Shown here in pieces: positions 1-7,631 of a stretch of DNA of 64,000 nt. Position numbers and translations under genes: made by a program. The notes beneath the pieces were generated by a model. The model ran no database searches. It was not told where the DNA came from and saw only the letters and a list, made by a program, of their open reading frames with translations. The stretch lies in NCBI RefSeq assembly GCF_016909575.1, contig NZ_JAFBGA010000019.1, positions 62,001-126,000 on the forward strand. The letters are read 5' to 3'. The stretch's first letter is position 1. Each line of letters opens with the position of its first letter. The stretch is from Streptomyces sp. HB132. Its GTDB lineage: Bacteria; Actinomycetota; Actinomycetes; Streptomycetales; Streptomycetaceae.

Positions 1-368
1 CACGTATCGCGCGTGCGCCACTCGGGACGAAGAAGACGGACGGCCTCGGAGCACCGGGGCGGTTCGTCAGTACGACGCGACGGTCCCGCACGGCCCAGGT
101 GTCGGGGCGAACGGCTTCTACGGCTTCCGGCGCGCCGCGACGGCGTCGGCGGCACGGCCGCGGAGGGCGGCGACGGCACGGCGCGTCCCCATGCCCGGCC
201 CCGCGGGCCCCTGATCGCCGACCGGCTCTCGCCGAGGGACGAAGCAGCCCCTGGTGCGGCAGGTACAAGGCGACGCCTGACGGATCACCTGACGGGAAGG
301 CCGGTCGGTGGCCTGACGGGAGGGCCGGACGGAACACTCGCCGACGCACGGGCCCGTCGGGCCGACGC
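1..368. other. No gene supported (left edge of window)
   Basis: The open frames here are rich in Arg, Gly and Pro and look like shadows of high-G+C DNA, so none is called. The only structure noted is three copies of CCTGACGG at 276, 288 and 312, spaced 12 and 24 bases apart. They lie just beyond the 3' end of the leftward WhiB-like gene. They may be chance or part of a 3' structure. Confidence 0.5.
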
Positions 369-620
369 TCAGCCTCGTGCGGAGCGGCTTCTCCGCAGTC
401 GGTCCCGCTCCTTCTCCGACATGCCGCCCCAGACGCCGAAGCGCTCGTCGTGGGCGAGTGCGTACTCCAGGCACGCCACGCGGCCCTCGCAGGCGTTGCA
501 CAGCTGCTTGGCCTCGCGGGTGGAGCTGCCCGGCGCCGGGAAGAAGAACTCGGGCCCGGCCTGCGCGCACAGCGCGGTCTCCCGCCATAGGAGCTCGTCG
601 GTCATGGTGTTGATCGGCAT
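369..620 (-). CDS. WhiB-like (Wbl) iron-sulfur transcription factor
   Basis: This is a small Wbl protein, a family of cytoplasmic [4Fe-4S] regulators that act with the principal sigma factor in actinomycete development and stress. The four cluster cysteines are present as C-x22-C-x2-C-x5-C, followed by the GVWGG turn and a basic C-terminal tail (KERDRLRRSRSARG) for DNA contact. The spacing and the FFFP stretch after the first Cys are typical. The start is uncertain: ATG 620 and ATG 605 are both possible, a TTG at 659 is less likely, and none has a strong ribosome site. Which Wbl subclass it belongs to cannot be told by eye. It stands alone, leftward, next to a VOC gene on the same strand. Confidence 0.88.
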   Translation of the reverse strand: MPINTMTDELLWRETALCAQAGPEFFFPAPGSSTREAKQLCNACEGRVACLEYALAHDERFGVWGGMSEKERDRLRRSRSARG

Positions 621-721
621 GGGGCCCACGGTGCCCGGTCGCGACAAACAAGCGATCAACGATCGTTGAACGGCCGGGCCGACAGCGGACTCCTCGCTCC
701 CGGCACGCCCGGCCCCGCGGA

Positions 722-1519
722 TCAGTCCTGCGGCATCGGCAGGGGCTTGATCACGGCGAAGGCGGCACCCGCCGGGTCGGCGAAGGTGGCGATCCGGCCG
801 ACGTCGGGCAGGTCCACCGCAGCCATGGTCACCCGTCCGCCCAGCCGCTCCACGCCGGCGGCCACCGCGTCGGTGTCCTCCACGGCGAAGTACGGCAGCC
901 AGTGAGGCCCGGCACCGGTCTGGCTGGGCACCGCGTCGAGGGGCTGGATGCCTCCGAAGAAGGACTCGGCTCCATCACTTCCGGCGGGCCGGATCATCGT
1001 GTAGGGACCGCTGGGGAAGGACATGATGTCGGTCTGCCACCCGAAGACGGTGTGGAAGAAGGCGGCCGCCGCGGGAACGTCCGGCGTGTACAGCTCGGAC
1101 CAGATCAACGCGCCGTTCTCCATGATCATTCCGAGGCCGGGGTTGGTCCCGGGCTGCCAGACGCCGAAGTACGCGCCGAGACTGTCCGTGAAGCCACCCA
1201 TGCGCCCGTAGTCGAGCACGTCCATCGGAGGGAACGCCGCCGACCCTCCGGCCAGCTCGACCGTCCGGGCCGTGGCGTCCGCGTCGGGGGTCTGGAAGTA
1301 GACCGACCAGGCGGGCTGCCCCTGGTCCTCCGGCACGGTCATGACCCCCGCGACGTTTTTGCCCCGCAGCTGGTACATCCCGTAGCCACCCGTCTCCGGG
1401 CCGCCGGGGACCAGGTCCCAGCCGAAGAGACCGTTGTAGAAGGCCGTGGCCGCCTCGATGTCGGGGGTGCCGAGGTCGATCCAGTTGGGGGCGCCGGTGA
1501 CGAAAGCCGGGTCGAGCAT
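722..1519 (-). CDS. VOC family protein with two glyoxalase-like domains
   Basis: The protein (265 aa) is two tandem vicinal-oxygen-chelate modules, each starting with a W-x-[DE]-L pattern (NWIDLGTPDIEAATAFY and LIWSELYTPDVPAAAAFF) and each containing a phenylalanine/tyrosine-rich betaalphabetabetabeta unit. This is the layout of the actinobacterial CFP30B/27-kDa-antigen group, whose substrates are mostly unknown; a metal-dependent isomerase, lyase or binding role is only inferred. ATG 1519 is preceded by AAGGAG at good spacing; the longer open frame to 1861 is not needed. A paralogue with the same PHWLPYF block lies at 53048-53797. Confidence 0.85.
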   Translation of the reverse strand: MLDPAFVTGAPNWIDLGTPDIEAATAFYNGLFGWDLVPGGPETGGYGMYQLRGKNVAGVMTVPEDQGQPAWSVYFQTPDADATARTVELAGGSAAFPPMDVLDYGRMGGFTDSLGAYFGVWQPGTNPGLGMIMENGALIWSELYTPDVPAAAAFFHTVFGWQTDIMSFPSGPYTMIRPAGSDGAESFFGGIQPLDAVPSQTGAGPHWLPYFAVEDTDAVAAGVERLGGRVTMAAVDLPDVGRIATFADPAGAAFAVIKPLPMPQD

Positions 1520-1719
1520 GATGTGCTCCTTCGGCGGGTCCCGTGGTCCCGCTCGTCTTGTCGGAGATGGAGGTGCCGCGCATCTCCGAGTCTTGCACCA
1601 GGCACCGACGACCGCAGTTCGCACCGTGCGGGACGCCGCAGGTGTCGTGGCACGATGAAGCCGGTCGGTGGCGGGCCGCGACGACTGCGGACCGCGGTGG
1701 CGGGAACAGAAGGACGTAC

Positions 1720-3900
1720 ATGACTCAGGCCGGACCCACGGGCGACGTACCCACGGGAAGATCCGCACGGGCACTGCTCGGGAACGCCCAGGTGCTCGCC
1801 GGTTCGGCCCGGGCGGTGCTGGACGACCACCGCGGCGCCGTCGAGACCGCGCGCGCCGCACTCGATCCCCTGCTCGACTCCCTCGTCGACCACGGGCTGG
1901 CCTCCATCCCCGTCTCCCGGCTGACGGAGGTCACGGAGGGCCGGCTGCGGCTCGGCGCGCTGGAGCAGGCCGGATACGGAACGGTCGGCCGGGTCCACGG
2001 AGCCGGGCGTTACGAGCTCCGGCAGATCCCGGGTGTCGGTGCGCAGACGGCTGACCAGGTGCTGGCGGCCGCACGGCAGATCGCGCGCGCGGTCCGTGAC
2101 TCCGTCGCCGTGCGGATGGACGTGGACGCGCCCGACGCGGCCACGACCTCTCTGCTCGTCGCCCTGCACCGGCTGGTCGGTGGCGGCCCCGACGTACGTC
2201 GGGCCGTCGATGCCGCCCGGCGTCTGACCGCCGAGCTGGAGCCGCTGCTCACGACGGCCGCGCCGGCCCGGAGCCGACTGCGGATGCTCTTCTCGGGGCG
2301 GGCGGCCGGCGACCTGGCACTGGCCGCCGTGGCCGCCGTACGAGGGGTCCTACGGGACTCGGACGCGCGTGAACTGCGCACCCTGTTCGCACAGGTGTCC
2401 GTCGATCTGTTGCGCGGACCCGTGTCGGAGGCCGAGGCGTGGGTCGATTTCGAACTGCGCCCGGCCGACTACTACAGCCTGCTCGCCGAGCTGTCCGGCA
2501 GCGGTCCCGACCGGGACGCGGCCCAGGGATTCCTGCCTGCCGGGATCGCGGACCGGGTCCGCGGGCTGCGGCTGGACGACACGTGTCTGCGGGTCTCGTT
2601 GCGCGGTTACCAGTCCTTCGGCGCGCGCTTCGCGCTCACCCAGAAGCGGGTGATCCTCGGGGACGAGATGGGGCTCGGCAAGACCGTGCAGGCCATCGCC
2701 GCGCTGGCTCACCTCGCGGCCGGCGGCGAGACCCACTTCCTGGTGGTGTGCCCGGCGAGCGTCCTGATCAACTGGCGGCGGGAGATCGAGGCCCGCTCCA
2801 CCCTGCGGGCCGTGCCGGTGCACGGTCCGGAGCGGCAGGACGCGTTCACCGAGTGGCGGGAACGGGGCGGGGTCGCCCTCACCACCTTCGACGCGCTGCA
2901 CTCGCTGCCGGACGGTCCCGGGGGCGGGGTCAGGCCGGGCATGGTGGTGGTCGACGAGGCCCACTTCGTGAAGAACCCCGCGACGCGCCGTTCCCGGGCC
3001 GTGAGCGGCTGGACACGGCACACCGACAGGGTGCTGTTCCTGACCGGCACGCCGATGGAGAACCGGGTCGAGGAGTTCCGCAGCCTGATGCACCAACTCC
3101 GTCCCGAATCGGCGCCGCTGGTCACCTCCACCCACGGCGTCGCCGGCTCGCACGCTTTCCGCAGAGCCGTAGCCCCCGCCTACCTGCGCCGGAATCAGGA
3201 CGACGTCCTGGGGGAACTCCCGGCCCTGGTGCAGGCCGACGAATGGGAGGAGTTCTCGCCCGCCGACCTCGAGGCGTACCGCGACGCCGTCGGCTCGGGG
3301 CACTTCATGCGGATGCGCCGCGCCGCGTACGCCCGGCCGGAGACGTCGGCGAAGCTGAACCGGCTGCGTGAACTCGTCTCGGAGGCCGAGGACAACGGGC
3401 TCAAGGTCGTGGTGTTCTCCTACTTCCGCGAAGTGCTCCGGACCGTCCAGGAGGCCCTGGGCGACGGGGTGTTCGGTCCTCTCTCCGGAAGTGTCCCGGC
3501 CGCACGCCGGCAGGACCTGGTCGACTCCTTCGGCGCGACGGAGGGCCACGCGGTGCTGCTGAGCCAGATACAGGCGGGGGGCGTCGGGCTCAACATCCAG
3601 GCGGCGTCGGTCGTCATCCTGTGCGAGCCGCAGATCAAGCCGACGATGGAGCACCAGGCCGTGGCCAGGGCGCACCGCATGGGGCAGATACGGACCGTGC
3701 GGGTCCACCGGCTCCTCGCGGCGGACAGCGTGGATCAGCGGATGCTCGACATCCTCGCGCGCAAGGACCGGCTCTTCGACGCGTACGCGCGGCGCAGCGA
3801 TGTCGCCGAGGCGACGCCCGACGCCGTCGACGTGTCGGACGGGGACCTCGCCCGGCGCATCGTCGAGGAGGAACAAATGCGGCTGGCCGCCGAGGTCTGA
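1720..3900 (+). CDS. SNF2-family DNA helicase/ATPase
   Basis: This is a 726-aa SF2 helicase of the SNF2/RapA type, predicted to be a DNA-translocating ATPase. Motif I is GDEMGLGKT (Lys321), motif II is DEAH at about 412-415, motif III is TGTPMENR, and the C-terminal RecA lobe ends with QAVARAHRMGQ at about 646-656. The N-terminal third has no helicase motifs but contains a helix-hairpin-helix-like stretch near LRQIPGVGAQTADQVL, which suggests DNA binding. The annotated start is ATG 1720; the frame remains open upstream but has no better start. The gene stands alone, divergent from the VOC gene, with a 200-base spacer between them. Its biological role (repair, chromatin or transcription) cannot be deduced. 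Confidence 0.9.
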   Translation: MTQAGPTGDVPTGRSARALLGNAQVLAGSARAVLDDHRGAVETARAALDPLLDSLVDHGLASIPVSRLTEVTEGRLRLGALEQAGYGTVGRVHGAGRYELRQIPGVGAQTADQVLAAARQIARAVRDSVAVRMDVDAPDAATTSLLVALHRLVGGGPDVRRAVDAARRLTAELEPLLTTAAPARSRLRMLFSGRAAGDLALAAVAAVRGVLRDSDARELRTLFAQVSVDLLRGPVSEAEAWVDFELRPADYYSLLAELSGSGPDRDAAQGFLPAGIADRVRGLRLDDTCLRVSLRGYQSFGARFALTQKRVILGDEMGLGKTVQAIAALAHLAAGGETHFLVVCPASVLINWRREIEARSTLRAVPVHGPERQDAFTEWRERGGVALTTFDALHSLPDGPGGGVRPGMVVVDEAHFVKNPATRRSRAVSGWTRHTDRVLFLTGTPMENRVEEFRSLMHQLRPESAPLVTSTHGVAGSHAFRRAVAPAYLRRNQDDVLGELPALVQADEWEEFSPADLEAYRDAVGSGHFMRMRRAAYARPETSAKLNRLRELVSEAEDNGLKVVVFSYFREVLRTVQEALGDGVFGPLSGSVPAARRQDLVDSFGATEGHAVLLSQIQAGGVGLNIQAASVVILCEPQIKPTMEHQAVARAHRMGQIRTVRVHRLLAADSVDQRMLDILARKDRLFDAYARRSDVAEATPDAVDVSDGDLARRIVEEEQMRLAAEV

Positions 3901-3910
3901 CGGCGGGGCC

Positions 3911-4900
3911 TCAGTGTTCGTGGGCCTCGGCCGCACCTGCCGCGTGGTGCGGCGGGTCGTATCCGGGGACCGTGCCGTCCGCCTTGGCGACGAGCAGCAG
4001 CCCCGCCATCCCCATGTCGGAGTGGCTCTGGACGTGGCAGTGGTACATCCAGGCACCGGCCCCCACGTGCTCGCCCGCGATGATCTGGAAGCCGAAGGAG
4101 TCGGCGGGGCCGCAGATCTTCGTGTCGATCACACGGCTCGGGTCGTCCGGGCCGGTGAGCAGGCCGGTCCTGTTGTCCGCCCAGCGATGCCCGTGGATGT
4201 GGAACGTGTGGTAGTACTCGCCGTGCGTGATCATCACGACCTCGACCCGGTCGCCCACGGTGGCCTCGAAGTTCGGACTCTCGTGGGCCGCCTTGTTGTT
4301 GATCGTCATGTCGTTGAAGACGATGGTGATCGTCCTGTCCGGCAGGACGTCTCCCTTCCGGCGAACGACGAGTGGCCCGTACAGGCCCTTGCGGATGCCG
4401 CCCGTGCCGTGGTCCGTGCCGACGACGTGGTCGTGGTAGTGCCAGTAGCCTGCGCTGCCCGCCTGCCAGGTGCCGTCCTTGCGGCGGCCGGGGACGTGGG
4501 TGCGCCAGGTGTACGTGCGGGTGCCGCCGGGCTCGACGTGGCTGCGGTTCATCCGGGTGCCGTCGCTCGCGATGTCGTAGTCGACGCCGTGGACGTGGAG
4601 GCTGGCGTCGACGTCCGTGGTGTTCTCGAACTCGATGTGCAGCGTGTCGCCCTCGGTGATCTCGATGAGCGGCCCGGGAATCGACGCCTTCCCCTTCTCG
4701 AAACCGTACCCGAGCTGACCGTCCGCCAGTTTCTCCGCGTACAGCTTGAGATGTCGGACGACCCCGCCCGCGGGGGCCGTCTTCGCCGGGTTCTCCGCGG
4801 AAGTGGCCTGCACCGCACCGAGTGACATCGATGTCACCCCGGTGGCCGCCGCCACACCGCCGCCCACCAGCATCCGGCGGTTGAAGGTCCTTCGGTCCAT
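3911..4900 (-). CDS. Two-domain small laccase (multicopper oxidase, SLAC type)
   Basis: This secreted oxidase couples one-electron oxidation of phenols and similar substrates to reduction of O2 to water. It begins with a Tat signal (DRRTFNRRMLVGGG). All copper ligands are present: HVH 102-104, HYHDH 154-158, H231-x2-H-x-H-x-H238 and HCH 287-289, then H293 and M298. The type-1 set H231/C288/H293/M298 has the same numbering as the S. coelicolor small laccase. Its 329-aa length fits a two-cupredoxin laccase that works as a trimer. The C-terminus is His-rich (AHEH), as in relatives. It is divergent from the ThuA/sugar-dehydrogenase operon and shares a 232-base promoter region with it. Confidence 0.95.
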   Translation of the reverse strand: MDRRTFNRRMLVGGGVAAATGVTSMSLGAVQATSAENPAKTAPAGGVVRHLKLYAEKLADGQLGYGFEKGKASIPGPLIEITEGDTLHIEFENTTDVDASLHVHGVDYDIASDGTRMNRSHVEPGGTRTYTWRTHVPGRRKDGTWQAGSAGYWHYHDHVVGTDHGTGGIRKGLYGPLVVRRKGDVLPDRTITIVFNDMTINNKAAHESPNFEATVGDRVEVVMITHGEYYHTFHIHGHRWADNRTGLLTGPDDPSRVIDTKICGPADSFGFQIIAGEHVGAGAWMYHCHVQSHSDMGMAGLLLVAKADGTVPGYDPPHHAAGAAEAHEH

Positions 4901-5132
4901 GTCGAACTCCCCAATGCGAGACGGAAACTGACGCGCTGCTCCCCTGGACGGCCCACACGGTAGCCGGGGAGCGTTGGTTTATCCACACTCAGGACAAAGT
5001 TCGTTCGATTGCTGCCATACCTATTGGCGAGTCATGAAAAGAGGTCTAGCTTCGTGCGCTGTCGCAGTGACCAACAGAGGTGCGGTGACGAAGTAGTGAC
5101 CGGAGAAGTGACCAAGAGGGGTGGGTGACCAC
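4901..5132. promoter_or_regulatory. Divergent promoter region with five GTGAC repeats
   Basis: This spacer lies between the laccase (leftward) and the ThuA/sugar-dehydrogenase gene (rightward). The right half carries GTGACC at 5067, 5096, 5108 and 5125 and GTGACG at 5085, so successive copies are 18, 11, 12 and 17 bases apart. Read on the other strand these are GGTCAC direct repeats; the one at 5130 continues as GGTCACCCACC. Repeats 11-12 bases apart recall the 11-base units of Streptomyces PhoP boxes, but only loosely. The last copies sit at the ribosome-binding region of the 5133 gene, suggesting repression or a short leader. The A+T-rich stretch near 4970-5040 is the likeliest promoter. 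Confidence 0.5.
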
Positions 5133-7631
5133 ATGCAGCGCACACCACATCGCAGGTCCAGATCGCGTCGCGGTGTCGCGGCGGCCGTGGCGGCAGGGGC
5201 TCTGACCGCGTCCCTGCTCGGCGGCCAGGCGGCCACCGCCAGCCCGTATCCGGATCCAGGGCTGAAGGAGAGGATGGCGACAACGTTGTCCCTGCCTTCG
5301 CCGCCGGGCGGGTCCGATGTCAGGGTCCTGGTGTTCCACGCCTCGGCGGGCGAGGAGCCCCAGACCGTGGACGCGGGCATCGCGGCCATCGAGAAGATCG
5401 GACTCAGCGGTCCGGAGTCCGGGCGCTTCAAGACCGTCGCCACGGACGACGCCGGGGTCTTCACCAACGGCAAGAAGCTCGGCAGGTTCAACGCGGTCGT
5501 CTTCCTGACCGGCGGCGGCGACGTGCTCGACCCGGAGCAGGAGGCGGGTCTGGAGGCGTACATGGAGGCCGGTGGCGGCTTCCTCGGCATCCATGACGCG
5601 GCGCGCACCGAGCCGTACTCCGACTGGTTCACCGGTCTCGTCGGCGCACGTCCCGCGGCCGACAGCCCGACGGCCGTCCAGCGCGCCACCGTGGAGATCG
5701 GCGACCGGCAGCACCCGGCGACGAAGAACCTCCCGCTGGAGTGGAAGCGCCCGGACAAGTGGCTGAACTGGAAGGACAACCCGTCCGGCGACGTCCACAC
5801 CGTGGCCCGCGTCCGCGAGCTCACCTACTCCCCCGGCAAGAGCGCCAACGGCTGGGACCACCCGGTCTCCTGGTGCCGTGACTACGACGGCGGCCGCTCC
5901 TTCTACACCGCCATGGGCGGTACGGCAGCGGGCTTCGCCGAGACCGACTTCCGGGACCACCTGCGCGGCGCGCTGGCCTGGACGAGCCGTATCTCGCAGG
6001 CGGACTGCAAGGCCACCGTCGACTCCAACTACACGGCGGAGCGGCTCACCCAGCCCAACCAGCCCGGCAGGAACGACCAGATCGGCGAGCCCCACGGCCT
6101 GGTCACCGCCAAGGACGGCCGGGTCTTCTACATCGGGCGCGGCGGCGCGGACAGCAGCGTGCCGGTGGTCACCGACTGGAAGGACCCGAACATCGGCAAG
6201 GGCGAGGGCGAGGTTCACGTATACGACCCCGCGACCAAGAAGGTCACCCTCGCCGGCAAGCTGAGCGTCTTCGGCAACAAGGGCGGCGGCGACGAGCTGG
6301 TCAAGGTCGAGGAGGGGCTGCTCGGGATCGAGCTGGACCCGGACTTCGCCACCAACGGCTGGGTGTACCTGCACTACACCCCGCACGCGAAGATCGACCG
6401 CGACAAGCAGACGGCGGTGCGGCAGGTCTCGCGCTTCACCTTCGACCACGCCACGAACAAGCTGGACCTGGCGTCCGAGAAGGTGCTGCTGCACTGGCCG
6501 GTCCAGATCCACAGCTGCTGCCACGCGGGCGGCGGCATGGCCTGGGACTCGAAGGGCAACCTCTACGTCGCCACGGGTGACAACAACTCCTCGGGCTTCA
6601 GCGACGGTTACTCGGGCAACAACCCGGAGCCGAACTACAAGGGCGTGTCGTTCGCCGACGCCCGCCGCACGGCGGGCAACACCAACAACCTCAACGGCAA
6701 GATCCTGCGGATCCACCCCGAGGACGACGGCACCTACACCCTGCCCGAGGGCAACCTCTTCACCGGCGAGGAGCCGGACGAGGGCGGGGGCAAGACCCGT
6801 GGCGAGATCTACGTGATGGGCGTCCGCAACCCGGCGCGCATCTCCATCGACACGTCGACCGACACGCTGTACGCGGGCTGGGTCGGCCCCGACGCGGGCG
6901 CTCCCAGCACGACCTGGGGTCCCGCGAAGTACGACACGTTCGCGGCGATCACCAAGGCCGGCAACCACGGCTGGCCGTACTGCATGGGCAACAAGCAGCC
7001 CTACCGGGACCGCAACCTGCCCGATCCGTCCAAGCCTCTGGGCTGGTACGACTGCAACGCCCCGAAGAACGAGTCGCCCAACAACGACGGCCTGGTCAAG
7101 CTGCCTCCCGTCACGTCGAACACCATCTGGTACTCCCCCCAGGGCGGCGGCGTGGACTACCCGCGTGACGCGAACGGCGTGCCCAGTTACAAGGTGGAGG
7201 ACCAGAAGCAGCTCCTGCCCTGGCTCAAGGGCGGCGGCCAGGCCACGATGAACGGCCCGGTCTACCGCTACGACGCGGCGAGCACGAGCAAGGCCAAGTG
7301 GCCGTCGTACTGGGACGGCAAGTGGTTCGTCGGCGACTTCTACGACGACACCCAGCCGCGTCACGCCGTGCTGACCGACCCGAAGACGGTCGGCAAGGGC
7401 GGCCTGCCCACGCACGCCGAGTCCCTGAAGAAGATCATTCCGGTCGGTGCGGACGGCATCCGCAACCTCATGGACTGGAAGTTCGCCCCGGACGGCTCGC
7501 TCTACGTCCTGGACTACGGACGCGGCTTCTTCACCTCCGACTCCAAGTCCGCGCTGTGGCGCGTGACGTACAAGGGCGGCGGTCCGACCCCGGCCGCCGC
7601 AGACCTGGCCAGGAAGGCGGCAGCGCAGTGA
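5133..7631 (+). CDS. Secreted ThuA-domain plus PQQ-type sugar dehydrogenase fusion
   Basis: This 832-aa exported protein has an N-terminal signal (RRSRSRRGVAAAVAAGALTA). It is followed by a ThuA-like glutamine-amidotransferase-fold domain (about 45-280; features VLVFHASAGEE, FLGIHDA, SWCRDYDGGRSFY) and then a glucose/sorbosone dehydrogenase-type beta-propeller (about 310-820; features GLLGIELDPDF, CCHAGGGMAWD, GEIYVMGVRNPARIS, YVLDYGRGF). ThuA proteins are linked to keto-trehalose/sugar catabolism; propellers of this type use PQQ or heme as electron acceptor. Start ATG 5133 was preferred to GTG 5121 because AAGAGGGG precedes it. The stop overlaps the next gene by GTGA. Sugar oxidation outside the cell is inferred; no substrate can be named. 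Confidence 0.8.
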   Translation: MQRTPHRRSRSRRGVAAAVAAGALTASLLGGQAATASPYPDPGLKERMATTLSLPSPPGGSDVRVLVFHASAGEEPQTVDAGIAAIEKIGLSGPESGRFKTVATDDAGVFTNGKKLGRFNAVVFLTGGGDVLDPEQEAGLEAYMEAGGGFLGIHDAARTEPYSDWFTGLVGARPAADSPTAVQRATVEIGDRQHPATKNLPLEWKRPDKWLNWKDNPSGDVHTVARVRELTYSPGKSANGWDHPVSWCRDYDGGRSFYTAMGGTAAGFAETDFRDHLRGALAWTSRISQADCKATVDSNYTAERLTQPNQPGRNDQIGEPHGLVTAKDGRVFYIGRGGADSSVPVVTDWKDPNIGKGEGEVHVYDPATKKVTLAGKLSVFGNKGGGDELVKVEEGLLGIELDPDFATNGWVYLHYTPHAKIDRDKQTAVRQVSRFTFDHATNKLDLASEKVLLHWPVQIHSCCHAGGGMAWDSKGNLYVATGDNNSSGFSDGYSGNNPEPNYKGVSFADARRTAGNTNNLNGKILRIHPEDDGTYTLPEGNLFTGEEPDEGGGKTRGEIYVMGVRNPARISIDTSTDTLYAGWVGPDAGAPSTTWGPAKYDTFAAITKAGNHGWPYCMGNKQPYRDRNLPDPSKPLGWYDCNAPKNESPNNDGLVKLPPVTSNTIWYSPQGGGVDYPRDANGVPSYKVEDQKQLLPWLKGGGQATMNGPVYRYDAASTSKAKWPSYWDGKWFVGDFYDDTQPRHAVLTDPKTVGKGGLPTHAESLKKIIPVGADGIRNLMDWKFAPDGSLYVLDYGRGFFTSDSKSALWRVTYKGGGPTPAAADLARKAAAQ

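Noticed and set aside
276..328. Three CCTGACGG repeats near the left edge
   Set aside because: Only 8 bases, G+C-rich, and downstream of a gene. Too weak to be called a regulatory array.
7298..7627. In-frame extension upstream of the cupredoxin/DUF1080 gene
   Set aside because: It lies inside the ThuA-dehydrogenase gene in another frame. The GTG at 7628 begins a signal peptide and overlaps the stop by GTGA.
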